Assembly: GCF_900119365.1 (NCBI RefSeq) | Contig: NZ_FPJO01000026.1 | Location: 1 to 64,000 of the forward strand | DNA length: 64,000 nucleotides | Origin: Streptomyces atratus | GTDB lineage: Bacteria; Actinomycetota; Actinomycetes; Streptomycetales; Streptomycetaceae | Reading direction: 5' to 3' | Part shown: one piece after another, positions 42,865-51,384 of the stretch | Layout of the letters: every line of letters begins with the position of its first letter | Position numbering within the stretch: position 1 is the first letter of the stretch | The notes under the pieces: generated by a model | Databases searched by the model: none | What the model saw: the letters and a program-made list of their open reading frames with translations, nothing else | What the model was told of the DNA's origin: nothing | Made by a program: the position numbers and the translations under genes

Positions 42865-43200
42865 TCAACTCGCTTCGCGGAACGCCTCGTAGACCTTCTT
42901 GGGGATCCGGCCGCGGGCAGGCACCTCCATCCGGTGCGAGCGGGCCCAGGCGCGCACCGCCGCAGGGTCGGGTGCGAGCGAAGTGTGCCGGTACGAGACG
43001 GGGGTCTTGCCGCGCCTGCCGACGTTCGTCCGCTTCCGGCCCGCCGCCATGTACGGCGCGAGGGCCTTGCGCAGTTTCTTTGCATTGGACTGATTGAGGT
43101 CGATCTCGTACGACTTCCCGTCCAGGGCGAAGCTGACCGTTTCCGCCGCGTCTCCCCCGTCGATGTCGTCGGAGAGCGTGACCACTACGCGTTGAGCCAC
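42865..43200 (-). CDS. Lsr2-family nucleoid-associated protein
   Basis: 111 residues from GTG 43200 (AAGGAC upstream). N-terminal VVVTLSDDIDGGDAAETVSF, with VSFALDGKSYEIDLNQSNAK, is the dimerisation domain. The C-terminal VRAWARSHRMEVPARGRIPK is the DNA-binding domain, with the RGR core that grips the AT-rich minor groove. Lsr2 silences transferred AT-rich DNA. Streptomyces usually has two paralogues, Lsr2 and LsrL; I cannot say which this is. A 9-bp inverted repeat lies 20-52 nt upstream. Confidence 0.93.
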   Translation of the reverse strand: MAQRVVVTLSDDIDGGDAAETVSFALDGKSYEIDLNQSNAKKLRKALAPYMAAGRKRTNVGRRGKTPVSYRHTSLAPDPAAVRAWARSHRMEVPARGRIPKKVYEAFREAS

Positions 43201-43219
43201 GGATATCGGTCCTTTCCTA

Positions 43220-43252
43220 CGGTATCGGCGCGTCCGATGTGCACCGATACCG
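43220..43252. repeat. 9-bp inverted repeat in the Lsr2-like gene's upstream region
   Basis: CGGTATCGG (43220-43228), 15 nt, then CCGATACCG (43244-43252): perfect arms, 20-52 nt upstream of the leftward start at 43200. It is either an operator or a hairpin in the 5' untranslated RNA. Confidence 0.55.
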
Positions 43253-43584
43253 GCCTTCCGGCTGCCAGGCGGATACGGCGTCGACGGTTGCCGACTGTTT
43301 AGGGTCAATGCTGCATTCCCCGGTAATCATTTGTACAGCGGTGGGCGCCGCATTGTGAAGCCCACCCAATTACCTCCGCGTGTCAGCCTTCTATGTGTGC
43401 TGCTGGTGAGGATCTTTTTTTGCAGGACTTTCCCCATGTGTTGTCCCGTCCGATATCTGGGCGTGATCAAGGGTTCTGGATATCTACCCGCGTAGAATTT
43501 CCGGCCAGGTACGCTGAGGGGACCTGCGGGGGTCTGGGGAGCCCCCCGGAGAAACAGCCGCACCACACCAAACCGGGAGTGCCA
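43253..43584. other. Intergenic region between Lsr2-like gene and purS
   Basis: 332 nt, divergent promoters. TACGCT at 43510-43515 is a weak -10 candidate for purS. A hairpin (GGGGGTCTGGGGAGCCCCCC region, about 43528-43547) lies in the likely purS leader. I see no riboswitch core. Confidence 0.4.
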
Positions 43585-43845
43585 GTGGCACGCGTCGTAG
43601 TCGACGTCATGCTCAAGCCCGAGATCCTCGACCCGCAGGGACAGGCGGTGCAGCGCGCACTGCCCCGTCTCGGCTTCGAGGGAATCGCGGACGTACGTCA
43701 GGGAAAGCGTTTCGAGCTCGAGGTCGAGGGGCCGGTCGACGACGCCGCCCTCAGCCGTATTCACGAGATGGCCGAGACTTTCCTCGCCAACACCGTCATC
43801 GAGGACTTCACCGTGAAGGTGGAGAAGGCCGAGGAGTCGAAGTGA
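43585..43845 (+). CDS. purS: Phosphoribosylformylglycinamidine synthase subunit PurS
   Basis: 86 residues from GTG 43585, GGGAG 6 nt upstream. The VARVVVDVMLKPEILDPQGQ start, LPRLGFEGIADVRQGKRFEL and the C-terminal TVIEDFTVKVEK are PurS. It bridges PurL and PurQ so ammonia can pass from the glutaminase to the synthase. It overlaps purQ by 4 nt (GTGA), an arrangement that keeps subunit ratios fixed. Confidence 0.97.
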   Translation: MARVVVDVMLKPEILDPQGQAVQRALPRLGFEGIADVRQGKRFELEVEGPVDDAALSRIHEMAETFLANTVIEDFTVKVEKAEESK

Positions 43846-44522
43846 CTGCTCGTATCGGAGTCGTCACCTTTCCCGGCACGCTCGACGACAAGGACAGCCT
43901 GAGGGCCGTACGGGTCGCGGGCGCCGAACCCGTATCGCTGTGGCACCGCGACAAGGACCTGCACCAGGTCGACGCGGTCATCCTGGCGGGCGGCTTCTCC
44001 TACGGCGACTATCTGAGGGCCGGCGCGATCTCCCGCTTCTCGCCGGTCATGGAGACCGTCATCGAGCAGGCGAAGGCAGGGATGCCGGTCCTCGGCATCT
44101 GCAACGGTTTCCAGATCCTGACCGAGGCGCATCTGCTGCCCGGCGCGATGCTGCGGAACAACCACCTGCACTTCATCTGCCGCGACCAGAAGCTGCGCGT
44201 CGAGAACGCGGAGACCGCCTGGACCTCGGACTACTCCGCGGGCCAGGAGATTTCTGTACCGCTCAAGAACATGGACGGGCGTTACGTCGCCGACGAGCGC
44301 GTGCTCGACGAACTGGAGGCGGAGGGCCGGGTCGCCTTCCGCTACCTGGACATGAACCCCAACGGCTCGCTGCGCGACATCGCCGGCATCACCAACGCCG
44401 CGGGCAATGTCGTCGGCCTGATGCCGCACCCGGAGCACGCCGTCGAGCCGCTGATCGGAACCGGCCGCACCGACGGTCTCGGTTTCTTCACCTCGATCAT
44501 CAAGAAGCTGGTCAACGCATGA
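43842..44522 (+). CDS. purQ: Phosphoribosylformylglycinamidine synthase subunit PurQ (glutaminase)
   Basis: 226 residues. Class I glutamine amidotransferase: nucleophile Cys in VLGICNGFQILTEAHLLP, HxE dyad near the C-terminus in LMPHPEHAVEPLIGTG. N-terminal IGVVTFPGTLDDKDSLRAV matches PurQ. It releases ammonia from glutamine for PurL. The stop overlaps the purL ATG by 4 nt (ATGA). Confidence 0.97.
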   Translation: MTARIGVVTFPGTLDDKDSLRAVRVAGAEPVSLWHRDKDLHQVDAVILAGGFSYGDYLRAGAISRFSPVMETVIEQAKAGMPVLGICNGFQILTEAHLLPGAMLRNNHLHFICRDQKLRVENAETAWTSDYSAGQEISVPLKNMDGRYVADERVLDELEAEGRVAFRYLDMNPNGSLRDIAGITNAAGNVVGLMPHPEHAVEPLIGTGRTDGLGFFTSIIKKLVNA

Positions 44523-46768
44523 GCCTGGATACGGTCAAGCACGCGGCCGAGACCCCGGACGTCGCGCAGCCCTGGAAGGAGCTCGGCCTCAAGGAGGACG
44601 AGTACGCCCGGATCCGCGAGATCCTGGGCCGCCGTCCCACCGGCGCCGAACTCGCCATGTACTCCGTGATGTGGTCCGAGCACTGCTCGTACAAGAGCAG
44701 CAAGGTCCACCTCAAGCAGTTCGGCGAGAAGGTCCCCGTCAACGACGCGATGCTCGTCGGCATCGGCGAGAACGCCGGTGTGGTCGACGTCGGTCAGGGT
44801 TACGCGGTCACCTTCAAGGTCGAGTCGCACAACCACCCCTCGTACATCGAGCCCTACCAGGGCGCGGCGACCGGCGTCGGCGGCATCGTCCGCGACATCC
44901 TCGCCATGGGCGCCCGTCCGGTCGCCGTCGTCGACCCGCTGCGTTTCGGTGCGGCCGACCACCCCGACACCAAGCGCGTCCTGCCGGGCGTCGTCGCGGG
45001 CATCGGTGGCTACGGCAACTGCCTGGGTCTGCCGAACATCGGCGGCGAGGTCGTCTTCGACGCCTGCTACCAGGGCAACCCGCTGGTCAACGCCGGCTGC
45101 ATCGGTGTGATGAAGCACGAGGACATCCACCTGGCCAAGGCCTCCGGCCCCGGCAACAAGGTGATCCTCTACGGTGCCCGCACCGGCGGCGACGGCATCG
45201 GCGGCGTCTCCGTGCTGGCCTCGGAGACCTTCGAGTCGACCGGCCCGGCCAAGCGCCCGGCCGTCCAGGTCGGCGACCCGTTCCAGGAGAAGCTCCTCAT
45301 CGAGTGCACCCTGGAGATCTTCAAGGAGAAGCTCGTCGCGGGCATCCAGGACCTCGGCGGCGCCGGGCTCTCCTGCGCCACGTCCGAGCTGGCCTCCGCC
45401 GGATCCGGCGGTATGCGCGTCGAGCTGGACACCGTGCCGCTGCGCGACTCCTCCCTCTCGCCCGAGGAAATCCTCATGAGCGAGTCGCAGGAGCGCATGT
45501 GCGCGATCGTCGAGCCGCAGCACGTCGAGCGCTTCCTGGAGATCTGCGAGAAGTGGGACGTCATCGCCACCGTCATCGGTGAGGTGACCGAGGGCTCTCA
45601 GCTGGAGATCTTCTGGCACGGCGAGCAGATCGTCGACGTGCCGCCGCGGTCCGTGGCCCACGAGGGCCCGACGTACCACCGTCCGTTCGCCCGCCCGTCC
45701 TGGCAGGACGCGCTGCAGGCCGACGACGCGGGCAAGCTGGCCCGGCCGGCGAACGGCGCGGAGCTGCGCGAGCAGGTCCTCAAGCTGGTCGCCTCGCCGA
45801 ACCAGGCGTCGAAGTCCTGGATCACCGACCAGTACGACCGGTTCGTGCAGGGCAACACCGTGCTCGCGATGCCCGAGGACGCCGGCATGGTCCGGATCGA
45901 CGAGAAGTCGAACCTGGGCGTGGCCATGGCGACCGACGGCAACGGCCGGTACGCCAAGCTCGACCCGTACACCGGTGCGCAGCTCGCGCTGGCGGAGTCG
46001 TACCGCAATGTCGCCGCCTCCGGCGCCAAGCCGCTGGCCATCTCGGACTGCCTGAACTTCGGTTCGCCCGAGGACCCGGACGTCATGTGGCAGTTCGCCG
46101 AGGCCACCCGTGGTCTCGCGGACGGCTGCCTGGAGCTGGGCACCCCGGTCACCGGCGGCAATGTGTCGCTGTACAACCAGACCGGTGAGACGGCGATCCA
46201 CCCGACGCCGGTCGTGGCCGTGCTCGGCGTGATCGACGACGTCAACCGGCGTACGCCGGTCGCCTTCGCGGAAGAGGGCCAGCTCCTCTACCTGCTGGGC
46301 GACACGCGTGAGGAGTTCGGCGGGTCGGCCTGGTCCGAGGTCGTCCACGGTCACCTCGGCGGCATGCCGCCCGAGGTGGACCTGGGCCGCGAGAAGCTGC
46401 TCGGCGAGATCCTGATCTCGGCCTCCCGCGACGGCATGATCGACGCGGCGCACGACCTCTCCGACGGCGGTCTGATCCAGGCGGTCACCGAGTCCTGCCT
46501 GCGCGGCGGGAAGGGTGCCCGGCTGGTCGTGCCGGACGGTCTGGACGCGTTCACGTTCCTCTTCTCCGAGTCGGCGGGGCGCGCGGTCGTCTCGGTGCCG
46601 CGGAGCGAGGAGCTCCGCTTCAACGACATGTGCGGTGCGCGGGGTCTGCCCGTCGCCCGGATCGGTGTCGTGGACGGCGAGGAGATCGAGATCCAGGGCG
46701 AGTTCAGCATTCCGCTGAGCGAGCTGCGTACGGCGCACGAGGCGACCATTCCGGCTCTGCTCGCCTGA
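44519..46768 (+). CDS. purL: Phosphoribosylformylglycinamidine synthase subunit PurL
   Basis: 749 residues, the small-type PurL that works with PurS and PurQ. Conserved ATP/Mg loops are VMWSEHCSYKSSKVHLKQFG, VTFKVESHNHPSYIEPYQGA, TGVGGIVRDILAMGARPVAV and, in the second half, TGGNVSLYNQTGETAIHPTP. It converts FGAR to FGAM with ammonia and ATP (step four). Final gene of the purSQL operon; an 18-bp hairpin follows. Confidence 0.97.
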   Translation: MSLDTVKHAAETPDVAQPWKELGLKEDEYARIREILGRRPTGAELAMYSVMWSEHCSYKSSKVHLKQFGEKVPVNDAMLVGIGENAGVVDVGQGYAVTFKVESHNHPSYIEPYQGAATGVGGIVRDILAMGARPVAVVDPLRFGAADHPDTKRVLPGVVAGIGGYGNCLGLPNIGGEVVFDACYQGNPLVNAGCIGVMKHEDIHLAKASGPGNKVILYGARTGGDGIGGVSVLASETFESTGPAKRPAVQVGDPFQEKLLIECTLEIFKEKLVAGIQDLGGAGLSCATSELASAGSGGMRVELDTVPLRDSSLSPEEILMSESQERMCAIVEPQHVERFLEICEKWDVIATVIGEVTEGSQLEIFWHGEQIVDVPPRSVAHEGPTYHRPFARPSWQDALQADDAGKLARPANGAELREQVLKLVASPNQASKSWITDQYDRFVQGNTVLAMPEDAGMVRIDEKSNLGVAMATDGNGRYAKLDPYTGAQLALAESYRNVAASGAKPLAISDCLNFGSPEDPDVMWQFAEATRGLADGCLELGTPVTGGNVSLYNQTGETAIHPTPVVAVLGVIDDVNRRTPVAFAEEGQLLYLLGDTREEFGGSAWSEVVHGHLGGMPPEVDLGREKLLGEILISASRDGMIDAAHDLSDGGLIQAVTESCLRGGKGARLVVPDGLDAFTFLFSESAGRAVVSVPRSEELRFNDMCGARGLPVARIGVVDGEEIEIQGEFSIPLSELRTAHEATIPALLA

Positions 46769-46782
46769 CGTACCTGTTCCTG

Positions 46783-46826
46783 ACGAGGACGGCCCCGCCC
46801 CGTTTCATGGGCGGGGCCGTCCTCGT
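46783..46826. terminator. 18-bp hairpin terminator after purL
   Basis: ACGAGGACGGCCCCGCCC, loop CGTTTCAT, then the exact complement GGGCGGGGCCGTCCTCGT. It begins 15 nt after the purL stop and also lies after the leftward truncated MFS gene (ends 46862), so it can serve both. Confidence 0.8.
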
Positions 46827-46861
46827 ACGGTCCGGGTGCGGAATTCCGGCGGAATTCGGTT

Positions 46862-47206
46862 TCATCGGTGGAGCGGAGTGAGTGACTGCGGCGTGGTGAA
46901 TTCGGCGGCATTCACGGCCGCCATTCCGATCGCCATCGGGACCAGACAGAGCCGGCCCATGGTGCCGAGTACGTCGCAGAGCTTCCCGTACAGCGGCAGC
47001 GCCGCGGTCGCGGCGAGCTGATAGGCGGCGATCAGCCAGGGGATCTTGTCGACGCCGTGCACCGGGTCGAGATCGCTGGCGATCGGCACGGTCGCCGCCG
47101 AGACGATGTTGGTGTCGAGCACGGCCAGCAGGATCGTGGCGATGCAGAGCACGAACCCGATGACGCGCTGACGGTCGGTCATGACTGTGGGTCTGGCTGC
47201 TGACAT
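46862..47206 (-). pseudogene. DHA2-family MFS exporter, only the N-terminal fragment
   Basis: 114 codons from ATG 47206 (GGGAGGGGAG upstream). RQRVIGFVLCIATILLAVLD and TNIVSAATVPIASDLDPVHG then IPWLIAAYQLAATAALPLYG and KLCDVLG are the first two membrane spans of a 14-span drug exporter. After that the frame reads GRLCLVPMAIGMAAVNAAE, perhaps a later membrane span fused by deletion, then stops. Full members have about 480-520 residues, so this gene is broken. The divergent TetR gene (47327) was probably its repressor. Confidence 0.8.
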
Positions 47207-47287
47207 GACGGGGCTCCCCTCCCGGGCGGCGTGATGCCGCCGCGGCCGGGCGCCACCACGACCCAAGAAAATGTACTGAGTCAGGAA

Positions 47288-47302
47288 TTAATCCGGGATT
47301 AA
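47288..47302. promoter_or_regulatory. Operator TTAATCC-G-GGATTAA between MFS and TetR
   Basis: A perfect 7-bp-arm palindrome in the 120-nt divergent gap, 24 nt before the TetR start codon. The bases around it are A+T-rich, unlike the genome. It is the likely TetR site. Confidence 0.7.
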
Positions 47303-47314
47303 CATTCATCCTGG

Positions 47315-47320
47315 TACAGT
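47315..47320 (+). promoter_or_regulatory. -10 box TACAGT of the TetR gene
   Basis: TACAGT ends 6 nt before ATG 47327, suggesting a leaderless or near-leaderless transcript. It overlaps the region next to the palindrome, so bound repressor could block it. Confidence 0.5.
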
Positions 47321-47326
47321 GACGCC

Positions 47327-47965
47327 ATGACCGAGGGGATGAGCCTGCGCGAGCGCAAGAAGCTCCAGACACGGCACCGCCTGCTGGCCGCGGCCACCGC
47401 ACTCTTCGCCGAGCGCGGCTTCGACAAGGTCTCGGTCGCCGAGATCGCGGAGGCGGCCGAGGTGTCGAAGATGACTGTCTTCAACTACTTCGCCGGCAAG
47501 GAGGACTTGGTCCTCGCTCCCATGGAGGAGCACATCGGCGATGTCGCACGCGCGGTGCGGGACCGGGCCTCCGGCGAGTCCGTCCTGGCCGCCGTGCGCG
47601 GACAGTTCCTGGCCTGCGTCGAGCGCCGCGATCCCTCGGTCGGCATGAGTGACGCGCCGGTGGTGCTCAGGGTGCGCCGGCTGATCGTGGAGACCCCGGC
47701 GCTGCTCACCCGGGCCCACGCGTTCTCCATGCGCTCCTTCGACCTGCTCGCCGAAGCCCTGGTCGAGGAGGGGGAGGAGCCGGCCATCGCCCGGGTCGTG
47801 GCCGCCCAGCTGATCGGTACCCGCAACGCGCTCATACAGGCGAACCAGTTGCGGTTGCTGGCCGGGGAGTCGGCGGACGCGGTCGCACCGGACGCCGTCG
47901 CGCTCGCCGAGCGGGCTTTCGGCCTGCTCGCCGACGGCCTGGCCGACTTCGCGACCCGCCCCTGA
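47327..47965 (+). CDS. TetR-family repressor
   Basis: 212 residues from ATG 47327. The HTH is KLQTRHRLLAAATALFAERG, FDKVSVAEIAEAAEVSKMTV then FNYFAGKEDL. The helix-rich C-terminus holds a variable ligand pocket. The gene is intact although its divergent exporter partner is truncated. A short A+T-rich operator lies between them. Confidence 0.93.
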   Translation: MTEGMSLRERKKLQTRHRLLAAATALFAERGFDKVSVAEIAEAAEVSKMTVFNYFAGKEDLVLAPMEEHIGDVARAVRDRASGESVLAAVRGQFLACVERRDPSVGMSDAPVVLRVRRLIVETPALLTRAHAFSMRSFDLLAEALVEEGEEPAIARVVAAQLIGTRNALIQANQLRLLAGESADAVAPDAVALAERAFGLLADGLADFATRP

Positions 47966-47991
47966 GACGGCCGGGGGCGTCCACCGTGTCC

Positions 47992-47997
47992 TAGGCT
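47992..47997 (+). promoter_or_regulatory. -10 box TAGGCT of leaderless gene at 48005
   Basis: TAGGCT ends 7 nt before ATG 48005 with no Shine-Dalgarno between, as for purD. Confidence 0.55.
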
Positions 47998-48004
47998 CCC
48001 GGAC

Positions 48005-48805
48005 ATGCCGCCGTCCCAGAAACGTGCCCGCCGCTACGACCCGGCCAGGACCCGCAGCGCGGTCCTGGCGCAGTTCGCCCATGCCCGGGAAGCCGTCCGC
48101 ACCCTGACGCCCGGACAGCTCGCGCTGCCGACCCGGCTCGGCGACTGGACCGTGCGCGAACTGGCCGTGCACCTGACCACGGCGCTCTCGGCCGTCACCC
48201 GGAATCTGGAGCTGCCGGAACCCGCTGCGGCGAAGCCCGACCTGACACTCGTCGAGTGGCCGTTCAGGACCGCGGACCGGGCCGCGCGCATCGCGGACGA
48301 CACCAGGGCGCTCGCGGTGGACCGCCCCGACCTGGACGCTCTGTACGAGGAGGTCGCGGGGCGGTTCGAGGAACTGGTGCCCGGGGCCGGCGACGAGCGG
48401 CTGCTGCCGACGCGGGCCGGGGTGATGCGGCTGGCCGACTTCCTCGTCACCCGTACCGTCGAACTCGTCGTGCACACCGGCGATCTGAACGAGGCGGCCG
48501 GCCTCGACATCCCGTACGACCGGCAGGCCCTCGCCGCCTGCACCCGGCTGCTCGCCGACGCCCTCGCGGAGAAGGCGCCGGGCGGCTCGGTCGAGGTGCG
48601 GGTCCCGCCGTTCGCCGTCGTCCAGTGCGTGCCGGGCCCCCGGCACACCCGCGGTACGCCGCCCAATGTCGTCGAGACCGACCCGCTCACCTGGATCCGG
48701 CTCGCCACCGGGCGCACGGAGTGGGCGCGGGCGCTCGACGAGGCGAAGGTCGCCGCAAGCGGGGAGCGGGCCGACCTCGCCGCCCTGCTGCCCCTGATGG
48801 AGTGA
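48005..48805 (+). CDS. Mycothiol-dependent-maleylpyruvate-isomerase-like (MDMPI) protein
   Basis: 266 residues. The N-terminal DinB-like helices (REAVRTLTPGQLALPTRLGD, WTVRELAVHLTTALSAVTRN, MRLADFLVTRTVELVVHTGD) place it in the MDMPI N-domain family; the His in LAVHL and HTGDL could bind metal. A C-terminal SCP2-like part (VEVRVPPFAVVQCV, TDPLTWIRLATGR) follows. The family in actinobacteria uses mycothiol and divalent metal. True substrate unknown. Confidence 0.85.
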   Translation: MPPSQKRARRYDPARTRSAVLAQFAHAREAVRTLTPGQLALPTRLGDWTVRELAVHLTTALSAVTRNLELPEPAAAKPDLTLVEWPFRTADRAARIADDTRALAVDRPDLDALYEEVAGRFEELVPGAGDERLLPTRAGVMRLADFLVTRTVELVVHTGDLNEAAGLDIPYDRQALAACTRLLADALAEKAPGGSVEVRVPPFAVVQCVPGPRHTRGTPPNVVETDPLTWIRLATGRTEWARALDEAKVAASGERADLAALLPLME

Positions 48806-48827
48806 GCTCGCGGGACCCCGGCTCGGC

Positions 48828-49120
48828 TCAGGACCCCGTCGGGTACGGCAGCAGTCCGGCGTCGGTCCGCTCCCAGGACGCCCTCGGCTCGGCCGGCAGC
48901 TCCGGCTCGGCGGCCGACCGGTCGGCCTGTTCGCGCTGGTCGTGGGCGAGCTGGAACAGCTGGTCCTTCCCGCTCCTGCCCCGGTAGGACGTCCAGTCGC
49001 CCCGGCGCAGCGCCGGTTCCCCGCGCACCCGCCAGAACAGATCCCGCTCCCGGGGTCGCTCGTCCCGCAGCAGCTATCCGGCGAGGCTGATGCCGTCCAG
49101 CGGATACGCGGGGCCGGGCC
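48828..49120 (-). pseudogene. Sulfatase C-terminal remnant with in-frame stop
   Basis: Leftwards, AYPLDGISLAG then a TAG stop, followed by LLRDERPRERDLFWRVRGEP, ALRRGDWTSYRGRSGKDQLF, QLAHDQREQADRS and WERTDAGLLPYPTGS. This is the end of an arylsulfatase-type protein, including the LxRGxWKY and DLxxDxxE-like positions. The catalytic N-terminal CxPSR part is absent, so the gene is dead. Confidence 0.7.
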
Positions 49121-49784
49121 GGGCGGCTGCGGCTGCGCGCAGGGCTGTGGAAGGGGGAGGAGGGGTTGCGAGTGCGCAGACCGGGGCGCGGCGGGCCGGC
49201 GGAAGCGGTATCGGCCGCCGGGCGGGCGGTGAACCGGGGAAGCAGGGGCAGCCGAGGGCACGCCGACGGAATCAGGCGCAGCGACAGATGGCGCTCGCGA
49301 CACGTCCCGGATCGACGTGCCGGCGCTCCACGAGCGTGACCGAGCGGTCACCGAGAGGCTGGGTCTGCATGGTGCAGGAGCCTGCCACCAGCCATGCGCC
49401 TGTCCACGGCGGTCTCGCACTGCGGACCCTCCGCCCGGGCCGACGGCGCCACGCCGAGGGGGTCCGGGGGCCGCATCGCGGCCGTCACGGTGTGAGGCTC
49501 GCCACGAAACGCGCGTTCGGTCGGGCTCCGCACCGGACCGCCGAGCGCCTCACCGAGCGCCACCATCCGGCCCGGCGGACCACCCGGCCCGGATGGCCGG
49601 AACCCGACGGTAACCGGGCGCTGATCCGGGCGACCGCCGCCCTGTGGCCCGATCCGGACTCCACCGCAGTGCGAGGATGATCACTCCGCGTAACTGCCCG
49701 GAGCCGTCCCCGAACCGCCCCTGGGAGCGCTTCCCCGGTGGTCCGGCCCGGTATCCCGAATTCGGACCAGTGGTCGATCTCGCC
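49121..49784. other. Intergenic region upstream of purF
   Basis: About 660 nt. I see no gene with a ribosome-binding site or family pattern. A plus-strand frame ending at 49680 (ALIRATAALWPDPDSTAVRG) could be a short decayed coding stretch, but I cannot support it. Confidence 0.35.
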
Positions 49785-49790
49785 TACACT
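49785..49790 (+). promoter_or_regulatory. -10 box TACACT of leaderless purF
   Basis: TACACT ends 7 nt before GTG 49798, the same spacing as for purD, dnaX and the gene at 48005. Confidence 0.6.
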
Positions 49791-49797
49791 CGGTGGT

Positions 49798-51324
49798 GTG
49801 CCTCGTGGTGATGGACGACTCAACCACGACCTGCTCCCCGGAGAGAAAGGCCCCCAGGACGCTTGCGGCGTCTTCGGTGTCTGGGCTCCGGGCGAAGAGG
49901 TCGCCAAGCTCACCTATTTCGGACTGTATGCCCTGCAGCACCGTGGACAGGAGTCCGCGGGCATCGCAGTGAGCAACGGGTCCCAGATCCTGGTCTTCAA
50001 GGACATGGGACTGGTCTCGCAGGTCTTCGACGAAACGTCTCTGGGATCTCTCCAGGGCCATATCGCGGTCGGTCATGCCCGCTACTCCACCACCGGTGCC
50101 TCGGTGTGGGAGAACGCGCAGCCGACGTTCCGTGCGACCGCGCACGGCTCGATCGCCCTGGGTCACAACGGCAATCTGGTCAATACGGCCCAGCTCGCCG
50201 AGATGGTCGCCGGCCTTCCCCGCAAGGACGGCCGCGCCACCCAGGTCGCCGCGACGAACGACACCGACCTGGTGACCGCGCTGCTCGCCGGCCAGACCGA
50301 CGACGACGGCAAGCCGCTCACCATCGAGCAGGCCGCCGCGAAGGTGCTCCCCGATGTCAGGGGCGCCTTCTCCCTCGTCTTCATGGACGAGCACACCCTC
50401 TACGCCGCCCGTGACCCGCAGGGCATCCGCCCGCTGGTCCTCGGCCGGCTGGAGCGCGGCTGGGTGGTGGCCTCCGAGTCCGCCGCCCTCGACATCTGCG
50501 GTGCCAGTTTCGTCCGCGAGATCGAGCCGGGCGAGCTCGTCGCCATCGACGAGAACGGCCTGCGCACCTCGCGGTTCGCGGAAGCGAAGCCCAAGGGCTG
50601 TGTCTTCGAGTACGTCTACCTGGCCCGCCCCGACACCGACATCGCCGGGCGCAACGTCTACCTCTCCCGGGTGGAGATGGGCCGCAAGCTGGCCGCCGAG
50701 GCCCCGGTCGAGGCCGATCTGGTCATAGCGACCCCGGAGTCCGGCACCCCCGCCGCCATTGGTTACGCGGAGGCCAGCGGCATTCCGTTCGGCGCCGGCC
50801 TGGTGAAGAACGCGTACGTCGGCCGGACCTTCATCCAGCCGTCCCAGACCATCCGGCAGCTGGGCATCCGCCTCAAGCTGAACCCGCTCAAGGAAGTCAT
50901 CAAGGGCAAGCGCCTGGTGGTCGTCGACGACTCGATCGTCCGCGGCAACACCCAGCGCGCACTGGTCCGGATGCTCCGCGAGGCCGGCGCCGCCGAGATC
51001 CACATCCGGATCTCGTCCCCGCCGGTGAAGTGGCCCTGCTTCTTCGGCATCGACTTCGCGACCCGCGCCGAGCTGATCGCCAACGGCATGACCGTCGACG
51101 AGATCTCCACGTCGATGGGCGCGGACTCGCTCGCGTACATCTCGCTCGACGCCATGGTCGAGGCGACGACGATCGCCAAGCCGAACCTCTGCCGCGCCTG
51201 CTTCGACGGTGAGTACCCCATGGAGCTCCCGGACCCGGAGCTGCTCGGCAAGCAGCTGCTGGAGACCGAGCTGGCGGCAGGCCCGGCGGCGACCGCCGCG
51301 TCCGACGCACTGCGTCGTCCGTGA
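49798..51324 (+). CDS. purF: Amidophosphoribosyltransferase
   Basis: 508 residues from GTG 49798. After a short propeptide (22 residues) the catalytic N-terminal Cys is C23 in PQDACGVFGVW, exposed by processing. The glutaminase has HRGQESAGIAV and HARYSTTG. The phosphoribosyltransferase has VVVDDSIVRGNTQRALVRML. Cysteines in KGCVFEYVYLARPD, WPCFFGIDF and LCRACFDGEYP fit the Fe-S type found in Bacillus-like enzymes. It makes phosphoribosylamine from PRPP and glutamine (first step). Confidence 0.97.
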   Translation: MPRGDGRLNHDLLPGEKGPQDACGVFGVWAPGEEVAKLTYFGLYALQHRGQESAGIAVSNGSQILVFKDMGLVSQVFDETSLGSLQGHIAVGHARYSTTGASVWENAQPTFRATAHGSIALGHNGNLVNTAQLAEMVAGLPRKDGRATQVAATNDTDLVTALLAGQTDDDGKPLTIEQAAAKVLPDVRGAFSLVFMDEHTLYAARDPQGIRPLVLGRLERGWVVASESAALDICGASFVREIEPGELVAIDENGLRTSRFAEAKPKGCVFEYVYLARPDTDIAGRNVYLSRVEMGRKLAAEAPVEADLVIATPESGTPAAIGYAEASGIPFGAGLVKNAYVGRTFIQPSQTIRQLGIRLKLNPLKEVIKGKRLVVVDDSIVRGNTQRALVRMLREAGAAEIHIRISSPPVKWPCFFGIDFATRAELIANGMTVDEISTSMGADSLAYISLDAMVEATTIAKPNLCRACFDGEYPMELPDPELLGKQLLETELAAGPAATAASDALRRP

Positions 51325-51384
51325 CGGCCCAGCCGCACACCTCCGGCCACCAGCCCCGTATTTCCACACGAAAGATCCCAGGCA

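Noticed and set aside
43528..43547. Hairpin before purS as a purine riboswitch
   Set aside because: It is a simple GC stem without any conserved riboswitch core.
44342..46738. A 798-codon minus-strand frame opposite purL
   Set aside because: Asp/Val/Gly/Arg-rich mirror of a conserved gene with no family pattern.
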